41,251 nt of DNA. Origin: JAWKTM01 sp041399085. Its GTDB lineage: Bacteria > Planctomycetota > Planctomycetia > Pirellulales > Pirellulaceae. Where the stretch lies: the NCBI GenBank assembly GCA_041399085.1, contig JAWKTM010000065.1, forward strand, positions 1 to 41,251. Direction: 5' to 3'. The position numbers and the translations under genes were made by a program. Shown here in pieces: positions 33,952 through 41,251 of the stretch. The first letter of the stretch is position 1. Each line of letters starts with the position of its first letter. The notes under the pieces are model-generated. The model was not told the origin of the DNA, made no database searches, and was given only the letters and a program-made list of their open reading frames with translations.

Positions 33952-35724
33952 TCATGGTTCGTCACTTCGGCGCAGCGTCACGTCAAACCGAGTTCCCTCG
34001 CCCAATTTGCTTGTTACCGCCACTTGGCCGCCGAATGCTTGTACCAAGTGTTTAACAATTGATAGCCCCAATCCCGTTCCGCCCAGCTCGCGCGAACGGG
34101 CTTTATCCACACGGTAAAATCGTTCAAAGATTCGAGACTGATGTTTCGGGGCGATACCAATGCCCGTGTCCGAAACGCTAATCACCGCTCGATCCGCTTC
34201 GGCTCGCCAACTCACCCGAACTTCGCCGTTCTCGGGCGTATACCGAATCGCGTTGCTAATGAGATTCTCGATAATCGTGTAAAGCCCCTCTTCGTCGGCC
34301 AGTGCCAATAGATTGTCGTCGGAGGCCTCAATTTCTAGTTGAATGGATTTGGCCGCCGCCTCGGCCATTCGCTGTTCCACACACACACGAACCAAATCGG
34401 GCACATCGACCGAAGTGATCTCGAAAGCTTGCTGACCGGATTCCACACGTGCCAGTTGCAATAGATCCTGGATCAGTTGATGTAATCGGTCCGCCTGCTC
34501 TTCGATGTTGGCCAGGAATTTAAGGTTGTGATCCGGATCGTTGATGGCTCCTAGCCGCAACGTTTCCGAGTAAGCCTTGATGGACGAGAGCGGCGTTTTG
34601 AGTTCGTGGGACACATTAGCCACAAGTTCCTGCCGAAGATTTTCCAACCGCCGCACTTCCGATACATCGTGCAACACGATCACCGCTCCTGGGCAAGGAT
34701 CGCCGGGCAGCCGCGTCGCTCGCAGCATCAACCGCCGCCGCACCGCGCCAGGCGCCTCAAACTCCAGCTCGAACGAATCCTCTTGCGCCAGCACGCGCTG
34801 CGCCGTCTCATGCATTTCGCGGCTGCGCGTCACCTCGCGGATCGGCCGATTCGTGATATCTGTAACGCCGACGTTTAGCAGTTCGCCGCTCGCCTCGTTG
34901 GCAAACATGATTCGCTGCCGAGCGTCGATCGCCAACACGCCCTCGCGCATGCTGCCTAGCACCGTGGCGAGCTGCTGACGGCTTTCTCGCAAATCGCGGA
35001 CTCGGGTGAGTAGATCAGTCCGCATATGTTCGAGGGCTCCGCCGAGCTGTCCGATTTCGTCATCGCGATGCACGTCGATCGGTTGGTTGTAGTCACCGCC
35101 TGCCAATACGCGCGTCGCGGCGGTTAACTCGCCCATCGGTTTGATCAACCGGCCCACCATCGCGTAAGTCAGCCCGATCGCCAGTAACCCAGTGGCGCAG
35201 GCCAAACTCCACAGCAACCACCATGCACCGTGGATTTCCCGATGAATCGCCGACAATTCCGAAGCCACTCGCACGACGACCGGGGCCCCGACGTTCGCAT
35301 TCACCGGGATCGCCACGTAATACATGGAAACCCCCAGCGTGGAACTGTAACGCACCGATTTGCCCAGTCCGTCGGCCAGAGCTTGCTGGATTTCCGGCCG
35401 ATCAGAATGGTTCACCATGCGACGGAAATCCTCCGCGGAATCGCCGAGCACGCGTCCATCGGCCGCCACGATCGTGATCCGCAGCCCCGTGGCTTTCCCC
35501 AAATCACGCAGCTCCTGTTGCCGTTCGGAATCAGTCCGATCCGCCAGATCGCGGCGATATAGAGTCGCCACGACGCGAGCCGTGTCGACCAATTGCTCGC
35601 CGACCTGCCGCAACGCACTGGCGCGCTGCCAGGTCGATACGACGACCAGGAACGTGACCGCTACCAAGATATTAGGGACGGCGTATGTGAGCAGAATCTT
35701 CCAAAACAACCGCGCGGGACGCAT
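33952..35724 (-). CDS. PhoR-like sensor histidine kinase
   Basis: A 590-residue membrane kinase. It has an N-terminal membrane segment near 8-30, a periplasmic sensor of about 130 residues, a second segment near 160-185 and a HAMP domain. A PAS domain follows (VLGSMREGVLAIDARQRIMF). The phosphorylated His is in NVSHELKTPLSSIKAY, near residue 372. ATP-binding boxes are LISNAIRYTPENG, SVSDTGIGIAP and GGTGLGLSIVKHL. ATG at 35724 is preferred to a TTG at 35748. No response regulator lies beside it, so its partner is elsewhere. A phosphate-sensing role would be a guess from architecture alone. Confidence 0.92.
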   Translation of the reverse strand: MRPARLFWKILLTYAVPNILVAVTFLVVVSTWQRASALRQVGEQLVDTARVVATLYRRDLADRTDSERQQELRDLGKATGLRITIVAADGRVLGDSAEDFRRMVNHSDRPEIQQALADGLGKSVRYSSTLGVSMYYVAIPVNANVGAPVVVRVASELSAIHREIHGAWWLLWSLACATGLLAIGLTYAMVGRLIKPMGELTAATRVLAGGDYNQPIDVHRDDEIGQLGGALEHMRTDLLTRVRDLRESRQQLATVLGSMREGVLAIDARQRIMFANEASGELLNVGVTDITNRPIREVTRSREMHETAQRVLAQEDSFELEFEAPGAVRRRLMLRATRLPGDPCPGAVIVLHDVSEVRRLENLRQELVANVSHELKTPLSSIKAYSETLRLGAINDPDHNLKFLANIEEQADRLHQLIQDLLQLARVESGQQAFEITSVDVPDLVRVCVEQRMAEAAAKSIQLEIEASDDNLLALADEEGLYTIIENLISNAIRYTPENGEVRVSWRAEADRAVISVSDTGIGIAPKHQSRIFERFYRVDKARSRELGGTGLGLSIVKHLVQAFGGQVAVTSKLGEGTRFDVTLRRSDEP

Positions 35725-35906
35725 GGCAACCCATCCAAACGAGGCCAACTGCGAACGAAAACAAGGGCTTCAGCAAGCGGACCGAGCCTAAAGCGAACCT
35801 CGCCCCTCGAAAAGAGCCAACGTCACGCCTTGATCGGAATTTAACTTGTCACTCGCCAAGCAAGCCAATCTACCGCGACATCCGCCGGAAAGTTATCAGC
35901 CATCGC

Positions 35907-35936
35907 TTGCCATCGACCGCATCCGTTCGATATATT
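35907..35936 (+). promoter_or_regulatory. Candidate sigma-70-like promoter for tRNA-Gly
   Basis: TTGCCA at 35907-35912 and TATATT at 35931-35936 are separated by 18 bases. Each hexamer matches the consensus in five of six positions. The tRNA begins 44 bases downstream of the -10 box. No other gene start is near on this strand. Confidence 0.42.
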
Positions 35937-35979
35937 GACTCGTTCGCGAGCGTCCCGCGACGGACCTCGCGAAATCCTA

Positions 35980-36052
35980 GCGGGCGTAACTCAGTTGGCA
36001 GAGTGACAGCTTCCCAAGCTGTATGTCGCGGGTTCGACTCCCGTCGCGCTCT
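35980..36052 (+). tRNA. tRNA-Gly(CCC), acceptor stem imperfect
   Basis: The D stem (ACTC/GAGT), anticodon stem (ACAGC/GCTGT) with loop TTCCCAA, and T stem (GCGGG/CCCGT) with loop TTCGACT all fold normally. Anticodon CCC reads GGG codons. The acceptor 5' strand is GCGGGCG but the 3' strand reads CGCGCTC, leaving two mismatches (C2-T71 and G4-G69). A normal 3' strand would be CGCCCGC; the observed bases are what is left if two C are lost. CCA is not encoded. It may be functional, a degraded copy or an assembly error. Confidence 0.82.
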
Positions 36053-36108
36053 GCTCTGAAACTAGGCGACTTGCGGCTTGGAGCCTTCTTGCAGGTCGAG
36101 GGAAAGGT

Positions 36109-36393
36109 CTATCGCGCGACGAATAATATCGCTGCGAATACAAGTCCCAGTACGAAGCCGATGACTTGGATGGCGATGATCCAGGCTAGATTCGAGCGGC
36201 CGGTTTTGCGGTTGAAGCCGCGATCGCAGCGTTGGCAAACGGAATGATGCAGCAACTTGGGGCCGATGACGCCGCCCCAGATCGTCCATTGCGGCGAACG
36301 GCATTCGTGATAGCCGCAGAATGGACAGATGATCGTTGGCTTGAGCGGCTGGGTTGGATCGGCGGCCGGGCTTTGATAGGGATTCTGCGTCAT
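36109..36393 (-). CDS. Small zinc-ribbon-like membrane protein with NPYxSP start
   Basis: A 94-residue protein starting MTQNPYQSPAADPTQP. Cys pairs in IICPFCGYHE and SVCQRCDRGF suggest a zinc ribbon; a hydrophobic segment at about 72-92 (IIAIQVIGFVLGLVFAAILF) forms one membrane helix. The ATG overlaps the upstream gene's stop as ATGA. An N-terminal NPYxSP motif followed by prolines is common in small planctomycete proteins of unknown role. Topology suggests a cytoplasmic ribbon and C-terminal anchor. It converges on the tRNA gene. Confidence 0.72.
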   Translation of the reverse strand: MTQNPYQSPAADPTQPLKPTIICPFCGYHECRSPQWTIWGGVIGPKLLHHSVCQRCDRGFNRKTGRSNLAWIIAIQVIGFVLGLVFAAILFVAR

Positions 36394-36812
36394 AGTTCCA
36401 GTACCGGTTCGTCGAGGACGACTCCTAATCGTTCTTGATAAACGCACAATTCCCCCGCGTACACTTGCATGGCTCGCAAACGTAGCAGCCGGCCCCAGAT
36501 TAGTGCGACGCGAACGGGCACTAATGCCTCGCCCAAAGCCACGTCGAATCGAAAACACGAGGTAATCCGCGTCCACGATACGTGCCAGTCCGCGATTTTT
36601 CCGTTCACACGCACGATGTCTCGCCAGTAGCTGCGGCCATTGAATTCCAGGATGGCATCGAACGGCGAATGGATGTGAATGCGGCGATACAACATGCCGA
36701 CCGCCAACCGTTCGGACAGCGGCCCGCCGCCACGGCCTCGCGGAACAGAGATGCAGCGTTGCGGCCCGGCGCTTGGGCTGGAATAGGGATTCTCGTTGGC
36801 AGGAGCGATCAT
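36390..36812 (-). CDS. Small protein of unknown function with NPYxSP start
   Basis: A 140-residue protein from the ATG at 36812 (MIAPANENPYSSPSAGP); a GTG start at 36839 would add nine residues. After the NPYSSP motif the sequence is mixed alpha/beta with FDAILEFNGRSYWRDIVRVN and IADWHVSWTRITS, then a Leu/Val-rich C-terminus. No catalytic motif or membrane segment is seen. Its stop overlaps the start of the next NPYxSP gene, so the two are co-translated. No function can be assigned. Confidence 0.62.
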   Translation of the reverse strand: MIAPANENPYSSPSAGPQRCISVPRGRGGGPLSERLAVGMLYRRIHIHSPFDAILEFNGRSYWRDIVRVNGKIADWHVSWTRITSCFRFDVALGEALVPVRVALIWGRLLRLRAMQVYAGELCVYQERLGVVLDEPVLEL

Positions 36813-36971
36813 GTGCGGCGACTCACATTCAAGCGGCACTTGAAATCCTACGACGCCGGACGAAGCGTCGTCGATTTCAGTTTACCGTGTCGTACGTGAT
36901 CGCTGTCAAGTCGGTTCGTTGGTTCGAACGGCGGTTGGGCGTCCCATCTGCCATAGTCGATACCCACCCGC

Positions 36972-39900
36972 CTAAGTTGATCGCACCGATGGGTCGACAC
37001 CAATCGTCCCTTTCAACCGGCTCATATAAGCCGGGCGTTCGATTTCCGATAGATAGTGGCGCGCTCGATCCAGCTTCGCCGCGATGACGTCCCGTTCACG
37101 CTGAGTCAGGTAGTTCACTTGAGCCAGCGTGGTTTGCAGATACTGGACATGCCGCTTCCACAGTCGGCGGTCGACATCGCGACGAGCCATCAACCGATCT
37201 TGGTACCAGGTACTTTCCAATAGCGACTCGCGCGTGAACAATCGTCGGACCGAATCGTCGTGGATATCTTTCCCTTGGTAGGAGCCTTCGGCCATAATCG
37301 TCAACAAAGCCTTCAATGGAGGACATGCCAATTCGATTGTGCCGTCTTCCAGATACAATCGAGCGATACGAGTCTGGGTACTCACAATATTGTCAATCCC
37401 GTCGACATAGTCTTCCATACTTTGCAGTTCCGGTTTCAGCATTTGCTCATTGAACACTGTCGTTGGATCGCTAAACACGCGGCCAAAAAACGTTCGCACG
37501 AACTTGTCGGTGATCCGAAAACCGAGCCGACTAGCCTGTACGACTTGGCCTTCGTGCTCAAAGTCCGTCAGCTTCTCCAAGTATCCATTCTCATACAAGT
37601 ACCTCGGATCGCGTTCGTGGATGAACATTCGGGACCACACATCCGGAATCAGTAGACTGATATCGTGGTCGAAGCGATATTTGGGTCCGATATAACCGGC
37701 CGATGTGGTGAAGCAACTGTGGCCCGTAATGAGATAGCTAACTAAGGCGTTATTCAAGTCGATAATCGGAGGCATTGCGTTGAATGGGCCTTTTGTTAGC
37801 GCCCCTTCCGATCCAGCGCCCGTGGTGGAAGGCGATTTGCCGGTCAAGCTGGCTGTGAATTCCATGAACAGCTCGGGCAACTCTTGATAGTGGATCGGGT
37901 TATAGACTGCCAATGGCCGAATTCCGACGGTGTGATCGGCGGGATTGTTGCGACGGCCGGGCATTACCGAATTCACGGGGAACGGCACGGTCTTGCCCAA
38001 CGGGACGCGGCGATGCAAGCGAGCTCCGAGATTGGCCAGATAGACCGAACGCGGGTCTTGTAAATCGGGTCGCGTTTGCAGATAGCGTGGATTCTGACTT
38101 GGGCGACCGTCGACGAGACGCGGATGCGACGTCGCCACGCAGTAGTCCGGCTTTTCGGCCTTTACGAACGCATTGATTACCTTGCGAATCGGTTTGCTGA
38201 ACTGGCCGAATAAAATGGTGTCCTCGACCATATTGCGGGCATCGTTCCGCGTGAGCGGCTCGTAATTCGCAAAGAATTTCCCCGTGCGCGAAAAATCCAT
38301 CTCGGCGGTCTTGTCATAGCCACGCACGATCGCTTCGTCCGGCCGTTGGAACAAGCGAAACTCACAATTGCGAACGAACTTGAATGAGGAATCTTCCAAG
38401 TCAGGATGCAAATACTCCAGCGAGTCGCGCGGCACGACAATGGAAGCCGTAATGTCGTCTTCCATTTGCACTTTGACTGCTGGGTAAAAATCCTTCCTGA
38501 GGTCGAATGTCCGCCAAGAATGATCTTCCTCGAATCCCACTCGCATATAACTGGCAAGCAGCTTTTCCGTGCGGTATTTCAATTCGTAACCTGGCAGGCC
38601 GTTGATACTGTCGACACTGAAACGCGATCGCCAGTCTTCGCCCCAGTGCGGTTTATAGAATCGCTTGACGATCAGCACTAAGTCACGAATCTGACGTGGG
38701 ATGCTGGTAACCCACGCATTGTATTCGTCGGTATATTGAGGACTGGGAGTTAGCAGCCGCACGACGCTGCCCAGCGACCGTTCGGGGCTGAGCAGCGGTC
38801 GGCTTTCTCGCCGCGGTTCGCGCGGCTTCTTGTATCGGCCGCCAAAGCCGCGGTGAATGATCTGTTCGACCATCAGCATGTCGTTCTTAAAGTCGGACGT
38901 GATAATTGGACCGGTGATAATGGCGTCCGTTACCGACTTGGAAATCTCCGACTTGCCACCGCCCGAAACCGTGCATGGTTTGTGACACAGCGTGCCTTCG
39001 GCGGTCGTGCCGATCAATCGCCAGCGTCGCCCTTCCTGGGGTTGGATCATTTCCACCTTGTAGCCCGACGGCAGCACATAGGTGCATTTGGGTTGCAGTT
39101 TCAATTGATGTTCTTCGCCGTCCTTGTTCCACACAATCTGCTGGCGGCGAAGATAAATCCGGGCGTCTTCGGGTAGATAAAAGATGTCGGGATAAGTCTT
39201 GTCGGTCGCATAACCGGTGGGCGAAATGTCCATCAGTTCGCCATAGTTGTCACACACTTCCTTATAGGTGTGGTTGGTTTGCGGGAAATAGCTGCTCAGC
39301 TCGAAATACTCCCCCAGATCAAACCGGGGAAATGCCAGCACGCCGCCCGCATGTTCTTCCTCGCATAGTCCCATCAGATTGGCGGCATAGCTGAGTTGGG
39401 TCTTGACCTCTTTTTTGCAATAGCCGAAGTAGTTATCGGCGATCAAGGTCACGATCACGCCACGATGGTCTCGACAAGTTAGCTTGAATGCGGAGCCGTC
39501 GTTGTACAGCTCGTCTTCCGATTCCCAACACATACCGTCTCGCCGAAGGGCGTCGGACGCTTCGCTAATGTGAGGCAATCCCACATCTTTCTTTCGCACG
39601 GTGGTCAGATGCGGCGCGAGAATCACACAACCCGTGTGGCCAGACCAATGCTCGGTATCCAAACGGGCGTCGTTCATTGTCAAGAACGGATCGCCAGCAT
39701 TGCCGAAAATCGACTCGACAAAATCCAGATTGCTAACCAAGCCGCCCGGAGCGAAGAAACGCGTCTCCATCGTCTTTTCGGGGATGTAACCGGGCACTTC
39801 GGGACACACCACGGGTCGCAGCAACAGCGACACGAACACCTCGGCTTGCTCGTCTTGGGTTGAGGTGAACGGCAATTGCAGCAGCTTTTTCGGTGGATTC

Positions 39901-40436
39901 AGGGCCGCTTGAAGCAACTTGGCGAACGTTTTCTTCGGCACGGTTTTTTTATCGCCGGGCACGGCAAAACCACCTTCGCAGACGTGAAACACGCCCTTTG
40001 TCGTGCGACGATCTTGCACCGGATTGTGCAGCACGCCTTGATGCACGCGATACGAGTTGATGATTTCCGACTGGTAATGATCGGCGTCGGGGGGGAGCGA
40101 CAACATGCGGGCCAAGCCATGTCGTTCCAGTGACAAGGTGGGGGACGGAATCAAGCGTTGATCGGGCGCATCAAGCACTTCGGCTAGGAAGTCGCGAAGG
40201 AATGAATCGATATGCAGATCGGCCGGACAGAGGTGCTCGGCCAGCATGCGATTCTTTTCGCGAATGTTGGCCAGCAGTGCCTGAGCCAGTTCCATGAACG
40301 GCGATCCCGTCAGCCCTTCGTAGGTCGGACAACCGCGAGCCGATAGTTTGAGATTCACATACTCCATCAGCCGCCGAGTTTCATCGGCGTCGGCGGGTTG
40401 GGTGGAGAAACCGAGGTTTTCTTTTGTGATTTGCAT
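36972..40436 (-). CDS. PPi-type phosphoenolpyruvate carboxykinase-like protein
   Basis: A 1154-residue soluble protein. The start at ATG 40436 (MQITKENLGFSTQP) is preferred; an upstream extension to 40598 is not supported. A phosphate-loop-like segment, TVSGGGKSEISKSV, lies near residue 490; other strong patterns are FAPGGLVSNLDFVESIFGN, EHWSGHTGCVILAPH and a C-terminal SGKSPSTTGAGSEGALTKGP-like region (LTGKSPSTTGAGSEGALTKG). Length and these motifs fit the PPi-dependent PEP carboxykinase family known from Entamoeba and some bacteria, which makes oxaloacetate from PEP, CO2 and phosphate, releasing or using PPi. This identification is from memory of the family, without alignment. It is unlike ATP- or GTP-PEPCK, which are half its length. 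Confidence 0.62.
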   Translation of the reverse strand: MQITKENLGFSTQPADADETRRLMEYVNLKLSARGCPTYEGLTGSPFMELAQALLANIREKNRMLAEHLCPADLHIDSFLRDFLAEVLDAPDQRLIPSPTLSLERHGLARMLSLPPDADHYQSEIINSYRVHQGVLHNPVQDRRTTKGVFHVCEGGFAVPGDKKTVPKKTFAKLLQAALNPPKKLLQLPFTSTQDEQAEVFVSLLLRPVVCPEVPGYIPEKTMETRFFAPGGLVSNLDFVESIFGNAGDPFLTMNDARLDTEHWSGHTGCVILAPHLTTVRKKDVGLPHISEASDALRRDGMCWESEDELYNDGSAFKLTCRDHRGVIVTLIADNYFGYCKKEVKTQLSYAANLMGLCEEEHAGGVLAFPRFDLGEYFELSSYFPQTNHTYKEVCDNYGELMDISPTGYATDKTYPDIFYLPEDARIYLRRQQIVWNKDGEEHQLKLQPKCTYVLPSGYKVEMIQPQEGRRWRLIGTTAEGTLCHKPCTVSGGGKSEISKSVTDAIITGPIITSDFKNDMLMVEQIIHRGFGGRYKKPREPRRESRPLLSPERSLGSVVRLLTPSPQYTDEYNAWVTSIPRQIRDLVLIVKRFYKPHWGEDWRSRFSVDSINGLPGYELKYRTEKLLASYMRVGFEEDHSWRTFDLRKDFYPAVKVQMEDDITASIVVPRDSLEYLHPDLEDSSFKFVRNCEFRLFQRPDEAIVRGYDKTAEMDFSRTGKFFANYEPLTRNDARNMVEDTILFGQFSKPIRKVINAFVKAEKPDYCVATSHPRLVDGRPSQNPRYLQTRPDLQDPRSVYLANLGARLHRRVPLGKTVPFPVNSVMPGRRNNPADHTVGIRPLAVYNPIHYQELPELFMEFTASLTGKSPSTTGAGSEGALTKGPFNAMPPIIDLNNALVSYLITGHSCFTTSAGYIGPKYRFDHDISLLIPDVWSRMFIHERDPRYLYENGYLEKLTDFEHEGQVVQASRLGFRITDKFVRTFFGRVFSDPTTVFNEQMLKPELQSMEDYVDGIDNIVSTQTRIARLYLEDGTIELACPPLKALLTIMAEGSYQGKDIHDDSVRRLFTRESLLESTWYQDRLMARRDVDRRLWKRHVQYLQTTLAQVNYLTQRERDVIAAKLDRARHYLSEIERPAYMSRLKGTIGVDPSVRST

Positions 40437-40715
40437 GGCGATTTCCGACTTGCGGTCCAATTTCGGAGCGAGATCAACGACTCTTCTGTCCGCCTTGGCT
40501 GTGCATCGTGCCGCAAAATCCGGGAGTTGCCAAGCGTCGCGCGAGTCCCTTAAACGTAGCTTTTTCGCAGCGCGCAACAGCCGACCATTAAGCGGCAATT
40601 AACGCGCCTGTGACGCACCGTCCCAAGATAGGATTTGGGGCGATTGAGCCGGTCATTGCGACGGGAAATGGCCGGGCAACTGAATTTTGCGGGCGGTTCG
40701 CGGCTGCGAGGTGGG

Positions 40716-41251
40716 CTATCGAGAGTCGCCGTTCAGCAGGCCATTGATCGTTTCGGTCGCGAAGTCGATCAGCCGTTCCAGCGAGCCGGCGGCGACGACG
40801 GCGATCGATTCCTGATAGATGTTCTTGCCGTAGAGGTCGGCCGGAGGCAGGTACGACGGGCCCCATTCGTCGGCCAAGCCGCAGACGATCAGCGACTGGT
40901 CTGGGAACCGCTGCCGCAGTTCCGTTTGCAGTTGTTGATACGGTTCGCCTTGAGCCGCCAGCCAAACGGCGTCGCCCATTCGCCATGCGGCGATGCGGTA
41001 GGGGAAGGCGTCGGCTGGGAGCGTGCGGAGCCGAGCGAGGAGCCGCGTCTGTCGCTCGACCATCGCTCGGCAATCGCGAGCCCGCGCCGGGTCGCCGGCC
41101 GTTTGAGCTTCGGATTCTTGCTGCTGCCAGCTTTGTCGCTCGGTCGTCGCCGATTCGATCGTGGGCAGTTCGGGGCGATATGCGAGCGGCAGCGTGCGGC
41201 GGTCGACTTGCCAAGCGGCCAACTGGGCCTCGCGTGCCGGTTCCAGCGGCT
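40716..41251 (-). CDS. Neutral ceramidase-like protein, C-terminal part (5' end outside window)
   Basis: The frame is open to the window edge, giving about 178 residues of C-terminus. The part with RIAAWRMGDAVWLAAQGEPYQ, then FPDQSLIVCGLADEWGPSYL and PPADLYGKNIYQES, resembles the C-terminal region of the neutral/alkaline ceramidase-like domain: a GE-P strand, a nucleotide-like turn, then a tyrosine-rich loop. The 5' part shows Gln/Glu/Arg-rich helix. Planctomycetes carry many such predicted enzymes. With only the end visible, the family call is tentative. Confidence 0.55.
   Translation of the reverse strand, partial: PLEPAREAQLAAWQVDRRTLPLAYRPELPTIESATTERQSWQQQESEAQTAGDPARARDCRAMVERQTRLLARLRTLPADAFPYRIAAWRMGDAVWLAAQGEPYQQLQTELRQRFPDQSLIVCGLADEWGPSYLPPADLYGKNIYQESIAVVAAGSLERLIDFATETINGLLNGDSR

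Overview
The window looks like part of a planctomycete chromosome, probably a Pirellulales-like lineage. This is an inference from gene content: a flagellar operon with a MotE-like protein, Uma2-family proteins, small proteins that begin with an NPYxSP motif, a Tat-exported molybdenum hydroxylase and a long PPi-type PEP carboxykinase-like protein. No ribosomal RNA or marker gene in the window settles it.

Layout. 1-4.4 kb is an exopolysaccharide locus: a cut-off Wzz-like chain-length protein on the minus strand, divergent from a FemAB-like acyltransferase, a polysaccharide deacetylase and a GT4 glycosyltransferase. 4.5-13.8 kb is a minus-strand flagellar operon, read flgB-flgC-fliE-fliF-fliG-fliH-fliI-fliJ-motE-fliQ-fliR-flhB. 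It encodes the proximal rod, MS ring, switch, export ATPase and export gate, but fliP, fliM, fliN, flhA and the hook genes are absent. 14.0-16.2 kb holds a Uma2 protein and a DASS-type symporter. 16.2-16.6 kb is an array of 23-nt repeats. 16.6-20.7 kb is a three-subunit molybdenum hydroxylase operon with a small conserved-looking partner. 21.0-21.7 kb is an SGNH hydrolase, followed by a repeat-rich gap. 22.6-25.7 kb is purA-uppS-cdsA (purine, undecaprenyl and phospholipid precursors). 25.9-26.5 kb is a VapBC-like pair. 26.6-29.8 kb is Uma2 plus a large U32 peptidase-family protein. 30.2-32.3 kb is a class II aldolase and a lipoprotein. 32.5-35.7 kb is a PerM-family membrane protein and a PhoR-like kinase. 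After that come a tRNA-Gly, two small coupled NPYxSP proteins, the PEPCK-like protein and a cut-off ceramidase-like gene.

Two things stand out. First, the Tat-exported iron-sulfur subunit of the molybdenum hydroxylase has serine at all four cysteine positions of its N-terminal [2Fe-2S] site, while the C-terminal site keeps its cysteines. Second, there are several single-base frame disruptions in otherwise well conserved genes (fliR twice, both large molybdenum hydroxylase subunits, purA, one Uma2), plus a tRNA acceptor stem that looks two bases short. The purA case involves a normally essential enzyme, so indel errors in the assembly are the first explanation to test. No clearly new multi-gene system was identified.
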